Origin: an archaeon
GTDB lineage: Archaea > Thermoproteota > Nitrososphaeria > Nitrososphaerales > Gagatemarchaeaceae
Direction: 5' to 3'
Assembly (NCBI GenBank): GCA_021822995.1
Contig: JAKAPN010000010.1
Coordinates: forward strand, 1 to 10,836
Length of the DNA stretch: 10,836 nt
The notes below the pieces were generated by a model. That model worked only from the letters and a program-made list of their open reading frames with translations, had not been told where the DNA came from and ran no database searches. Below, piece by piece: positions 1 through 6,399 of this stretch. Within the stretch, counting starts at the first letter, position 1. Each line of letters opens with the position of its first letter. Both the position numbers and the translations under genes were made by a program.

Positions 1-738
1 GACTTCGACGCCGTGGTCCACATGGCGGCGATAACAGAGATCAAGAAGACTGTGGAAGACCCCAGGCTCTGCTTCGACGTGAACTGCATGGGGAGCCTGA
101 ACGTGCTCGAGCTCGCCCATCGCAAAAAGGTGTCCAGGATCCTCTGCACTTCCTCCGCGAACGTCTACGGGGCGCCGAAGACCAACCCGGTGACCGAAGC
201 GACCCCCTTCGACCCGAGGGTCCCTTACGACTACTCGAAGGTCATACTTGAGAACATGGCCATGAGCTTCTTCAAGACAAAGGCGTTGCCCGTGTCCCTG
301 ACCCGGAGCTGGCTCCTCTTCGGCGAGCACGACCAGCCCTCCAGGGCGACGATCAGGTTCATCAGGGCGTGCCTCAAAGACGAGCCCCTCACCCTGTTCA
401 ACGGCGGGAGGGACACGACGTCTCCGACTCACGCAATCAACTTCGCGAAGCTCGCCCTGACGATACTGAGCGACGACAGGGCCCTGGGGAAGGCGTTCAA
501 CTTCGGAGGCGAAGGGCCCGTGTCGGTCAAGGAACTGGCCGAGAAGATCAAAGAGCTCACCGGTTCGAAGTCCAAGCTGGTGCTCGCGCCCCCGAGGACC
601 GCCCTCGAGGCGGAGCCTCAGATCAGCTATCCTTCGCTCGAACGGGTGAAGACCGTGCTTGACTACAGGCACGAGCTGACGCTGGAGCAGGGGCTCCAGA
701 GGACGATTGACTGGGTGAAAGCCCAGCCTCAGGCCTGA
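1..738 (+). CDS. NAD-dependent epimerase/dehydratase (extended SDR), 5' truncated by the window edge
   Basis: The reading frame is open from base 1 and ends at TGA 736-738, so only about 245 C-terminal residues are visible. The N-terminal Rossmann glycine motif lies outside the window. Seen: the VVHMAA strand typical of extended SDRs, the serine region LCTSSANVYGAP, and the catalytic YDYSK (YxxxK) about 50 residues before RSWLLFGEHDQP. The C-terminal substrate half contains FNFGGEGPVSVKELAEKI. This pattern is that of UDP-glucose 4-epimerase/dTDP-glucose dehydratase-like enzymes, which act in the cytosol on nucleotide sugars for surface polysaccharides or protein glycans. Substrate cannot be decided from this fragment. 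The sequon-rich surface proteins encoded further right make a role in glycan supply conceivable, but that link is inference. Family assignment is firm and the exact activity is open. Confidence 0.9.
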   Translation, partial: DFDAVVHMAAITEIKKTVEDPRLCFDVNCMGSLNVLELAHRKKVSRILCTSSANVYGAPKTNPVTEATPFDPRVPYDYSKVILENMAMSFFKTKALPVSLTRSWLLFGEHDQPSRATIRFIRACLKDEPLTLFNGGRDTTSPTHAINFAKLALTILSDDRALGKAFNFGGEGPVSVKELAEKIKELTGSKSKLVLAPPRTALEAEPQISYPSLERVKTVLDYRHELTLEQGLQRTIDWVKAQPQA

Positions 739-761
739 AGTCGGGTCCGGACCTCGTCCCT

Positions 762-769
762 CTTATATG
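762..769 (+). promoter_or_regulatory. TATA box for the VOC-family gene (leaderless)
   Basis: CTTATATG is centred about 25 bases before ATG 791. In archaea the TATA centre lies about 25-27 bases before the transcription start, so the mRNA should begin at or next to this ATG. There is no Shine-Dalgarno motif before 791. The upstream in-frame ATG at 767 lies inside the TATA box, which argues against it as the start. Confidence 0.65.
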
Positions 770-790
770 GGGCGGTGCTTCTCTGCCGTC

Positions 791-1207
791 ATGGACAACC
801 TGCTCTCTCCCTACCTTACCTTCAACGGGAACGCCCGCGAGGCGATGAAATTCTACCAGTCTGTGCTCGGGGGCGAGTTGAAGATGACGACGTTCGGCGA
901 GTCGAAGATGGCCCAGTCCCCTGACCAGGAGGATCTGATCATACACGCGGTCCTCAAGGCTGAAGGAGTGACGTTCATGGCCAGCGACTCCATGCCAACC
1001 GCGCAGGCGAAGTTCGGGGACAACATACACATGAGCCTCTCAGGTTCTGACAGCGCCAGGCTCACCAAGATATTCAATGAACTCGCGAAGGACGGCCGGG
1101 TCGACTTGCCGCTTGCAAAGCAGTTCTGGGGAGACGTCTTCGGTCAGCTTACGGACAAGTTCGGCGTGAACTGGATGGTAAACGTCGCTTCTGGGAGGTC
1201 GACCTAA
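791..1207 (+). CDS. VOC superfamily (PhnB/glyoxalase-like) protein
   Basis: A 138-residue protein beginning MDNLLSPYLTFNGNAREAMK. It carries the PhnB-like hallmarks in order: YLTF-GNAREAMKFYQSVLGGE at the N terminus, then IIHAVLKAEGVTFMASD in the middle. The end has LAKDGRVDLPLAKQFWGDVFGQLTDKFGVNWMVN. PhnB-like members of the vicinal-oxygen-chelate fold are small cytosolic dimers. Most have no proven reaction, and names such as 3-demethylubiquinone methyltransferase for this group are misleading. The start at 791 is preferred over 767 because the latter lies in the TATA box. The stop TAA overlaps the uS10 stop on the other strand. Family is clear and substrate unknown. Confidence 0.9.
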   Translation: MDNLLSPYLTFNGNAREAMKFYQSVLGGELKMTTFGESKMAQSPDQEDLIIHAVLKAEGVTFMASDSMPTAQAKFGDNIHMSLSGSDSARLTKIFNELAKDGRVDLPLAKQFWGDVFGQLTDKFGVNWMVNVASGRST

Positions 1208-1515
1208 GAAGTAAGTATCAGCTCTACCTTCACGTCTTCAGGGATCCTCAGCTTCGTGATCTGCCTCATGGTCCTGTCGTCAGGCTGAACGTCTAGGATC
1301 CTCCTGTGGACCCTGAGCTGCCAGTGGTCGAAGGTATGGCTCCCCTCGCCCGTCGGCGCCTTCCTGGTCGTGATCTTCAGCTTCTTCGTAGGGAGCGGCT
1401 GAGGGCCCCGGACCTTGACCCCTGTCTTGTCCGCGATCTCCCTGATGTCGCTGGCGACCTTCTCGAGCTCCGGGAGGTTGGTGCTGGTGAGCTTTATCCT
1501 GGCGAACTGGGCCAT
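1204..1515 (-). CDS. rps10: 30S ribosomal protein uS10 (archaeal S10)
   Basis: A 103-residue protein, the normal size for archaeal uS10. It starts MAQFARIKLTSTNLPELEKV and contains the family core KTGVKVRGPQPLPTKKLKI, then the TRKAPTGEGSHTFDHW loop region. It ends with HRRILDVQPDDRTMRQITKLRIPEDVKVELIL. uS10 sits in the head of the small subunit. In many archaea its gene follows the elongation factor 1-alpha gene, whereas here it stands alone with its own TATA box 30 bases upstream. The upstream neighbour is a sugar-isomerase-like gene. The ATG start fits the family N terminus. The stop TAG (complement of 1204-1206) overlaps the TAA of the convergent VOC gene. Confidence 0.97.
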   Translation of the reverse strand: MAQFARIKLTSTNLPELEKVASDIREIADKTGVKVRGPQPLPTKKLKITTRKAPTGEGSHTFDHWQLRVHRRILDVQPDDRTMRQITKLRIPEDVKVELILTS

Positions 1516-1540
1516 TTTCTTTCATCGGCGCCCGGGAAGT

Positions 1541-1548
1541 CTATTTAG
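1541..1548 (-). promoter_or_regulatory. TATA box for rps10
   Basis: On the minus strand CTAAATAG is centred about 30 bases before the rps10 ATG at 1515, in the 58-base gap after the sugar-isomerase-like gene. The predicted transcription start lies only a few bases before the ATG, giving a very short or absent leader. Confidence 0.55.
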
Positions 1549-1573
1549 ATGTTGCCCGGTCTGCGAATGCCCG

Positions 1574-2374
1574 TCAGCGCAGCCGGTCGAACTTCGCCCT
1601 GGTGGCCTCGAACCCCCACAACACTTCCCGCTCCCCATAGACGTGCGGGTTGAGCTCAAGGCAGACGAGCGCGTCTGTCCCCGCGACTCTTTTCATGAAT
1701 CCCTCCAGCGGAGCGCTCCCCTGGCCTGGGATCAGGTGGTCGTCAGCCGTCCCTGAGTTGTCGCTCAGGTGGGCTTCGGTCACCTTGGCCCCGAGCCTGT
1801 CCAAGACCTCCTTCGGGTCCAAACCGCTCGCGTGGGCGTGGCCTGTGTCGACCGTGCACTTCGCCCCCCCGACGCCCGCGAGAAGCCCCTCGAGCGACTC
1901 CAGAGTGCTCCCAAGCGGGTAGTGGTACATGGACGTGCTCTTCGCCTGGTTTTCCACGTTCACAGACAGCGCCCCTCCCGCGGCTTCCACCATCCCCTTG
2001 ATGGTGGCTATGGCTGCCTCCGCGGACCCTCCCACGAGCTTTTCGCTGTGCACGCTCCCTGGGTGCACCGTCATAATGCTCGCCCCTATCCTCGCCGCCA
2101 TCTCTACCGACCTCACCAGCGCCTTTCCGATGGCCTTCCTCAGCTCGGGGTCGGGGGACGCGGGGTTGAGGTCGGTGAATGGGGCGTGCACCGACACGGT
2201 CATGCCATACGGCGACAGCGCGTCGCGCAGCCGTTTCTCGTCGACCCATCCAGGGTAGGCGTGCGGGAACTCTCCCCAGAGCTCTACGTATCCGATCCCC
2301 GCGTCTCCGATGGATTTCACCGCAGAGTAAACGTCAATGCCGAGGAGCGACCAGGTGCTCAGCCCAAGCTTCAA
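1574..2374 (-). CDS. Sugar phosphate isomerase/epimerase-like TIM-barrel protein (AP endonuclease 2 / xylose isomerase-like family)
   Basis: A 266-residue protein starting MKLGLSTWSL at a TTG codon preceded by GGTGGGATC. It has the spacing of barrel-strand motifs seen in this family: YVELWGEFP (about 30-37), VSVHAPFTDLNPAS (60-73), IMTVHPGS (100-107), LSVNVENQ (136-143), CTVDTGHAHASG (173-184), AHLSDN (201-206), DDHLIPGQG (211-219) and LVCLELNPH (236-244). Candidate metal ligands are Glu141, Asp176, His179, His202, His213 and Glu240. Family members isomerise or epimerise sugars and inositols, and some cleave DNA at abasic sites. The cytosolic sugar role is more likely here but the substrate is unknown. 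It follows the cyclic-nucleotide-binding gene by 32 bases with no TATA box between, so the two are probably co-transcribed. Confidence 0.88.
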   Translation of the reverse strand: MKLGLSTWSLLGIDVYSAVKSIGDAGIGYVELWGEFPHAYPGWVDEKRLRDALSPYGMTVSVHAPFTDLNPASPDPELRKAIGKALVRSVEMAARIGASIMTVHPGSVHSEKLVGGSAEAAIATIKGMVEAAGGALSVNVENQAKSTSMYHYPLGSTLESLEGLLAGVGGAKCTVDTGHAHASGLDPKEVLDRLGAKVTEAHLSDNSGTADDHLIPGQGSAPLEGFMKRVAGTDALVCLELNPHVYGEREVLWGFEATRAKFDRLR

Positions 2375-2383
2375 GATCCCACC
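2375..2383 (-). promoter_or_regulatory. Shine-Dalgarno motif deciding the TTG start of the TIM-barrel gene
   Basis: GGTGGGATC directly precedes the TTG at 2374, with the GGTG core five bases from the start codon. It matches the archaeal anti-Shine-Dalgarno well enough to support this TTG rather than a later codon. Confidence 0.5.
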
Positions 2384-2406
2384 GTTGCCTCAAGAGAGGT
2401 TCTGCT

Positions 2407-2832
2407 TCAGGCCGAGGGCGAGCTCTGCGCTGCCCTGAGCCGCTTCGTGAGCTCCTTGAGCATGGGAATGGCCACCTCCGGGTGTCCCTTTATGAGGCCC
2501 GAGAAGCTCCACGCCGGCAGGACCCAGCACCGGGTGTCTCCCAAAGCGACAACGTCCGCCGACCTGGGCTGGCCGTCTATGACCGACATCTCTCCAAAGA
2601 ACTCCCCTTTCCCCAGCTTTGTCAGGACCTTGCCGCCCTTGCGGACTTCTGCGGTGCCGTCAAGGATGAGATAGAACCCCACGCCAAGCCCCCGCTCTCC
2701 TACTATCATCTCGCCTGGCTTGAATGAGACCTCTTTCCCTTCCGCGGCGATCGCCTTGCGGGTCTTCTCGTCGAGCCCTTCGAAGAAAGGCACGGCGGCG
2801 ATCATCATCACAGCGTCGGAGGGACCCGCCAT
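2407..2832 (-). CDS. Stand-alone cyclic-nucleotide-binding-domain protein
   Basis: A 141-residue protein from ATG 2832. A single CNBD/CRP-like beta-barrel fills almost the whole chain: VPFFEGLDEKTRKAIA (14-29), KPGEMIVGERGLGVGFYLILDG (38-59), then the phosphate-binding cassette GEFFGEMSVIDGQPRSADVV (76-95). Within it Glu81 is the expected ribose contact and Arg90 the expected cyclic-phosphate contact. The C-terminal helix PMLKELTKRLRAAQ follows. No DNA-binding helix-turn-helix, channel or kinase domain is attached, so it would have to act through a partner. An upstream in-frame GTG at 2868 exists, but the TATA box 28 bases before ATG 2832 places that GTG upstream of the mRNA. Ligand identity is unknown and cNMP signalling in archaea is poorly described. 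Likely co-transcribed with the downstream TIM-barrel gene. Confidence 0.9.
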   Translation of the reverse strand: MAGPSDAVMMIAAVPFFEGLDEKTRKAIAAEGKEVSFKPGEMIVGERGLGVGFYLILDGTAEVRKGGKVLTKLGKGEFFGEMSVIDGQPRSADVVALGDTRCWVLPAWSFSGLIKGHPEVAIPMLKELTKRLRAAQSSPSA

Positions 2833-2856
2833 CAGGCGCTCAGGACCGGGTAGCGG

Positions 2857-2863
2857 ATTTAAA
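2857..2863 (-). promoter_or_regulatory. TATA box for the cyclic-nucleotide-binding gene (leaderless)
   Basis: TTTAAAT on the minus strand, centred 28 bases before ATG 2832, lies in the 45-base gap between the end of the surface operon (2878) and that ATG. The spacing predicts a leaderless mRNA, and no Shine-Dalgarno motif precedes the ATG. Confidence 0.65.
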
Positions 2864-2877
2864 CCCACCGAGGGTTC

Positions 2878-4509
2878 TCACGAAACTCTCCCCTCTCTGT
2901 AGGCGGCCTTCCTCGCAAAATAGGCCCGCCAAACGAGCAAGTTCAGCGCCGCTCCCACCGCCAGGATGGCCGCCGCCAGGTAGACGACGTATGGGAATGC
3001 CGCGGACCCGAGGTCGATGGTCTCCAACACCGAACCTCCAGCGGAGACAGTCACGCTCACGGTGGAGGTGCCGCCGGAAGAAGACGCCGTAAGGTTGTAC
3101 GCCCCGGGCGGGAGGAAGAGCGTCAAGGTCCCCGCGTCGCTCGTGTGGAATGTCGGGAGATCAGAGCCCTGCCCTGCGAGCGGGGTCGCCACGACGCTCG
3201 CGTTGGCCACCGGAGCACCCTGCGCCGAGGTGAGGACGTGGACCGTCCCGACCGGGACCTTCAGGGTCGTGGCGGAGTTTGGAGACGCGACGGTGACCGA
3301 GAAGGTCTGCTGCACGATCCCTTCGAAGTCGACCCCCACCGTCACGTTCATCGGGAACGCTGACCCGATGATGTACACCCCGCTCGCGAACTGCTCCCAC
3401 GACTGTATCCCCTGGCCGCTGGCGCTCAAGGAGACTCCGGCCAGCCTTTCATCCTGGGTCGCGCTCCTGACGTCGATCCTCGCCTCCGTGGTGGGGATGC
3501 GGGTGATCGTGAAATTGTCTATCCCATTGTAATCGAACATCGTGATCAGGAAACTGGGCCACGTCGAGCTCGGGCCGTCCAGGTTCGTGTTCATGACGAA
3601 CTGCGAGGCGGTGACGGTGGAGAGCTCTGTGCACCCGTCCAGCGGGATCCATGGGGGGGAACCGGTGTTCAGCAGCTGGCTTTCGTAAGTGCTGAGCCCA
3701 GACGGCCCGTTGACGAACGCGAGAAGCTCGTACCGCCCCGGTCTGAGGTAGAGCTGGTCGTTCAGCTCGATGGACTGTGCGGTGCCGGACTGACCTCCGC
3801 TCCCCACCCCCGAGTCTGCCGCGAGGGTGGACGTGTAGACCAGGCTTCCGCCTTCATAGTACCCCCGGAGCGAGTAGAGCTCGAACCAGAAGCTGAACGG
3901 GGAGAGCGCCGGCGAGGTCCTGACGGAGACGTTGTTCCCCGAGACGGCCACGACCATCGACCCGCCGAGGCTCGCCGGGAAGCGGAATGTCAACGTGGTG
4001 TTCACCAAAGGACCGACGCTGCACGCCTGGATGTTGTAGGCTGGGGTGGGGGGGAGGTCGAAGCCGAGGGCCAGGTTGTTGTTCGAGAGGGTCGCCCCCG
4101 AAAAGGCAGGAGTCAGTCCCTGCGTGGGAGCCTGGAGCGTCACAGTGGTGTTGCTGCTCTCCCCGGTAGATGCGACAGTCGCTTCGAGGGTCCACTGTCC
4201 TGGGGAGTCGCCAACTCCGAACGTGTAAAGGCTCACCAGCCCGCCCGGCCCCAGATAGGCGCTCGGCGTCAGGGTGCCGTTCGGAGCCAGCAGAGACAGC
4301 AGCAGCAAAGACGACGTTTCATACGATCTCACCCAGAGCGAGTCGCCCGAGGCGAACACAGGGGACCCAACGCTCACGGGTACGATGCTCAGGGGGCCGA
4401 AACCGATTCCGATCGGTATCACGGGGGAGTAGGTGACGGACTGCGCGAGCGCGGAGGCTGGGGCGAGCAGCAGCGCCAGCGCGAGCACGGCCAGTATCTT
4501 ATTGCCCAC
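2878..4509 (-). CDS. Large secreted, membrane-anchored surface protein with carboxypeptidase-regulatory-like domain
   Basis: A 543-residue protein from GTG 4509. It has a Sec signal peptide (residues 1-22, hydrophobic LAVLALALLLAPASALA, probable cleavage ALA|QS). A long Ser/Thr/Gly/Val-rich beta-type ectodomain with at least eight N-glycosylation sequons follows, for example NTT, NVS, NFT, NVT, NAS and NLT. Residues about 417-495 read as a carboxypeptidase-regulatory/Ig-like fold (GTVHVLTSAQGAPVANASVV, then DAGTLTLFLPPGAYNLTAS). A C-terminal membrane helix (about 505-527) ends in the basic tail RAYFARKAAYREGRVS. The expected topology is outside-facing with a short cytosolic tail. It is the last gene of the MoxR/DUF58 operon, overlaps the preceding gene by 11 bases and has its own GGTGG motif. 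It is a plausible client or structural surface component. No enzymatic motif seen, and I do not recognise the first 400 residues. Confidence 0.85.
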   Translation of the reverse strand: MGNKILAVLALALLLAPASALAQSVTYSPVIPIGIGFGPLSIVPVSVGSPVFASGDSLWVRSYETSSLLLLSLLAPNGTLTPSAYLGPGGLVSLYTFGVGDSPGQWTLEATVASTGESSNTTVTLQAPTQGLTPAFSGATLSNNNLALGFDLPPTPAYNIQACSVGPLVNTTLTFRFPASLGGSMVVAVSGNNVSVRTSPALSPFSFWFELYSLRGYYEGGSLVYTSTLAADSGVGSGGQSGTAQSIELNDQLYLRPGRYELLAFVNGPSGLSTYESQLLNTGSPPWIPLDGCTELSTVTASQFVMNTNLDGPSSTWPSFLITMFDYNGIDNFTITRIPTTEARIDVRSATQDERLAGVSLSASGQGIQSWEQFASGVYIIGSAFPMNVTVGVDFEGIVQQTFSVTVASPNSATTLKVPVGTVHVLTSAQGAPVANASVVATPLAGQGSDLPTFHTSDAGTLTLFLPPGAYNLTASSSGGTSTVSVTVSAGGSVLETIDLGSAAFPYVVYLAAAILAVGAALNLLVWRAYFARKAAYREGRVS

Positions 4510-5290
4510 GGGCGATCCACCACGAAACCCCGGCGACTGCGATGCTCGGGGGGAGCAGCAAGATTATCGGCGTCCCGGCCAGCGGCAGCAGGGCGAACAC
4601 CCACACCAGGGTGACCGCGGTTGCCGCCACCGACATGGCCAACCCCCTCACCCTGCTCAGCATAACGCCAGCGCCGAGGCCGAGGACCGCGTAGAGCAGT
4701 AAAGATCCATAGACGTCGGCGAGAGCGGCGAAGGTCAGCGCGCCTCCCGACACAACCGATCCCCTTCCGAGCAGCGCGGAGACCGCGATTCCTGCCACTC
4801 CTGCCAGCCCCGTGTGCGATTTTGCCGCCGTAGCCGCCGCGCTTACGAACAGGACCCCGAACTCTGAAGTTGCGACCGCGGCTGGGAGGACCGAAGACAG
4901 CGGCGCCGACCTCGCCATCGACCTTCCGATCCTGAAAGCGGCGTACGGGAGGCCCGCGAAAGCCACCCCGGCCATCCAGCCCAGGAAGAGCTGGGTAAGC
5001 AGCGACCCAACGGGCCCGAGGCCCACCGCGAACGACGCGGCGAGCAGGACGGGCATCGCAAGCGCCTCGGCCCCATAGATGTCCACGGCGAGCGAGGGGC
5101 CGCCGTTGCGTATCCGCTTCACCCCCAGTACCAGCACTGTCTTTACGAACTGCGCGCCGAACACCGCCAGTTCGAAACTGGACGCGAGGCGCAAGATGTC
5201 TGACTGCAGGAAGCTCGCAGCAAGGCTGACGTCAAGAGCGAGGAGTCCCGCTGCGGCCGCGATTGCGACGGCTAGGTTCGTCCGCGTCAC
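4499..5290 (-). CDS. Multi-pass membrane protein of unknown function
   Basis: A 263-residue, strongly hydrophobic protein from GTG 5290 (first residues VTRTNLAVAIAAAAG) with roughly eight predicted membrane helices. Few charged residues occur; they lie in short loops such as GVKRIRNGG, RIGRSMARS and SRVRG, suggesting cytosolic loops by the positive-inside rule. I recognise no transporter or enzyme signature. The open frame runs further upstream to 5386, but that part is an out-of-frame shadow of the DUF58 gene. GTG 5290 forms a four-base GTGA overlap with the DUF58 stop and has a GGGGGTG motif eight bases away. It ends 11 bases inside the next gene. By position it could be the membrane channel, scaffold or polytopic partner of the MoxR/DUF58 pair (inference). 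Confidence 0.82.
   Translation of the reverse strand: MTRTNLAVAIAAAAGLLALDVSLAASFLQSDILRLASSFELAVFGAQFVKTVLVLGVKRIRNGGPSLAVDIYGAEALAMPVLLAASFAVGLGPVGSLLTQLFLGWMAGVAFAGLPYAAFRIGRSMARSAPLSSVLPAAVATSEFGVLFVSAAATAAKSHTGLAGVAGIAVSALLGRGSVVSGGALTFAALADVYGSLLLYAVLGLGAGVMLSRVRGLAMSVAATAVTLVWVFALLPLAGTPIILLLPPSIAVAGVSWWIARGQ
4514..4521 (-). promoter_or_regulatory. Shine-Dalgarno motif for the large surface protein
   Basis: GGTGGATC lies four bases before GTG 4509, inside the end of the preceding gene. It supports the GTG as the real start and is consistent with the clean signal peptide that begins there. Confidence 0.5.
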
Positions 5291-6333
5291 CTGCTCAGCA
5301 CCCCCGCTACCAGCCCGCTGACGTCCTCCTGCCCGGTGAAGAAGACCACGCCCGCGACCCTCGCCCCCTTCCTCTGCGACCCCCATGCCAGAAGCACTGC
5401 GGGCTTCTCCATGACCGCGCCCATGACCTCAGGGGTCGACGCCTCGGATTCGGGCGCGATTATCAGGTCAGCCGACGCCGGGCCGTCCTTCGTCCTGTCC
5501 TTCGGGCCGTGGTCGCCCCACAAGCCTACGAGGGCGGACGCGAGCTCGCCGACGTCCTTCGCTTCGGCCGAAGTCGACGAGCCGTCCACAGTGTGGATCA
5601 GCCTGAGCTTCGTACCGGTCGAGATCACTGAAAGGCCGACCCTGGCTATCGCTTCGGATGCGAGGTCCATCCAGCGGGGGGTCCGCCTTTCGTCTTTGTC
5701 CCGCGGCTCCATGAAGCAGACCGTGAGCCTCTCGGGGATGTTAGCCTCGCCTACCCTGGACATCAGCACGTCTCCCGGGAGCTTCGCGAACCTCTTCCAG
5801 AGTATGTCTTTCGAGCTGCTGGACGGCGCATACACCTCGACCGAGTAGAACTCCTGGCCGAACCCCCTCCGGCCTGCGGGGTAGTCGCCAAGTATCGCTG
5901 CCGAGACCATAAGGGGCTCCCTGCGCTCGAGGAGGGAGGCGGGGAGGAACTCGAAGGAGAGCTCCAGCTCACGGACTTCGGTCCTTGAAAACAGCGCCAG
6001 AGGCTCCGTGAAGCCGACCCTCACCTTCAGCCCGGTGAACACGCCCGCGTATCTCGAGGTCGCAGTAAGCACCCGCCGAGGACCTTCGCCTTCCATCGCC
6101 ACTTCGAGGCCGTCGGGGAAGGACACTACTTCGAGCTCGGCGACCGGGGAGGCCCGCCCCGACGCGAGCAGGAGCTCCATGCTCGCCTTCTCTCCTTTGA
6201 ACGCCCTCGACCTTGACTGGTTGACTGTGAGGGCGAACGCCTCTCTAGGGTAAGCGGCCACCCGCAAGAGCGAGAAGAGCGTGACCACCGCGAGGGCGAA
6301 CCCGAGCGCCATCCCCCACCCGAACCCTGCCAA
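5287..6333 (-). CDS. Divergent DUF58-family membrane protein, MoxR partner (start uncertain; probably extends to 6399)
   Basis: From TTG 6333, the first conventional start codon, the protein has 348 residues: a hydrophobic N-terminal helix (about 5-28), then a beta-rich region (30-135). A degenerate DUF58 core follows: GRRGFGQEFYSVEVYAPSSS (154-173), KDILWKRFAK (175-184). DUF58 proteins are encoded beside MoxR ATPases and are thought to be membrane-anchored adaptors in chaperone-like complexes. In this copy the usual REY-x-PGDD-x-R-x-I-W core is reduced to VEVYAPSSSSKDILW, with Trp and the following basic residues kept. A VWA metal site (DxSxS) is not visible. Twenty-two further codons upstream read IRLTRRGRDLVEAE, the normal DUF58 N terminus, so the true protein is probably about 370 residues. 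The stop overlaps the next gene as GTGA. Confidence 0.82.
   Translation of the reverse strand: MAGFGWGMALGFALAVVTLFSLLRVAAYPREAFALTVNQSRSRAFKGEKASMELLLASGRASPVAELEVVSFPDGLEVAMEGEGPRRVLTATSRYAGVFTGLKVRVGFTEPLALFSRTEVRELELSFEFLPASLLERREPLMVSAAILGDYPAGRRGFGQEFYSVEVYAPSSSSKDILWKRFAKLPGDVLMSRVGEANIPERLTVCFMEPRDKDERRTPRWMDLASEAIARVGLSVISTGTKLRLIHTVDGSSTSAEAKDVGELASALVGLWGDHGPKDRTKDGPASADLIIAPESEASTPEVMGAVMEKPAVLLAWGSQRKGARVAGVVFFTGQEDVSGLVAGVLSR
5299..5305 (-). promoter_or_regulatory. Shine-Dalgarno motif for the multi-pass membrane protein
   Basis: GGGGGTG lies eight bases before GTG 5290. Together with the GTGA stop/start overlap it decides the start in favour of 5290 over the longer upstream frame. 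Confidence 0.5.
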
Positions 6334-6399
6334 GCCCCCGACGACCGAGACCAGTACTTCGGCCTCGACGAGGTCCCGCCCGCGCCGAGTCAGCCTTAT
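6334..6399 (-). other. Probable N-terminal extension of the DUF58 gene with a possible ATA start
   Basis: Twenty-two in-frame codons upstream of TTG 6333 read IRLTRRGRDLVEAEVLVSVV plus two glycines. LTRRGR near the N terminus, followed by a hydrophobic hairpin, is characteristic of DUF58 proteins. None of these codons, nor those I read further upstream back to about 6460 inside moxR, is ATG, GTG or TTG. ATA at 6399-6397 shares bases with the moxR TAA stop (ATAA), the same geometry as a common ATGA overlap. The nearest ribosome-binding candidate, AGTGA at about 6410-6414, is weak. Confidence 0.5.

Noticed and set aside
1769..2674. Long plus-strand open frame (301 codons) opposite the TIM-barrel and CNBD genes
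   Set aside because: Its translation is Arg/Pro/His-rich with no family motif, while the opposite strand encodes two clear families. It is a shadow caused by high GC.
2833..2868. GTG 2868 as the start of the cyclic-nucleotide-binding protein
   Set aside because: The codon lies upstream of the TATA box (2857-2863), so it would not be on the mRNA. ATG 2832 is correctly spaced for a leaderless start.
3653..4054. Two G7 tracts (3653-3659 and 4048-4054) in the large surface gene as possible phase-variation sites
   Set aside because: Seven-base tracts are short for slippage control, both fall in Pro codons of an intact frame, and GC-rich coding makes them expected by chance.
5291..5386. Upstream extension of the multi-pass membrane gene to 5386
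   Set aside because: The residues (Gly/Arg-rich) are a shadow of the DUF58 C terminus. GTG 5290 with its ribosome-binding motif and GTGA overlap is the better start.
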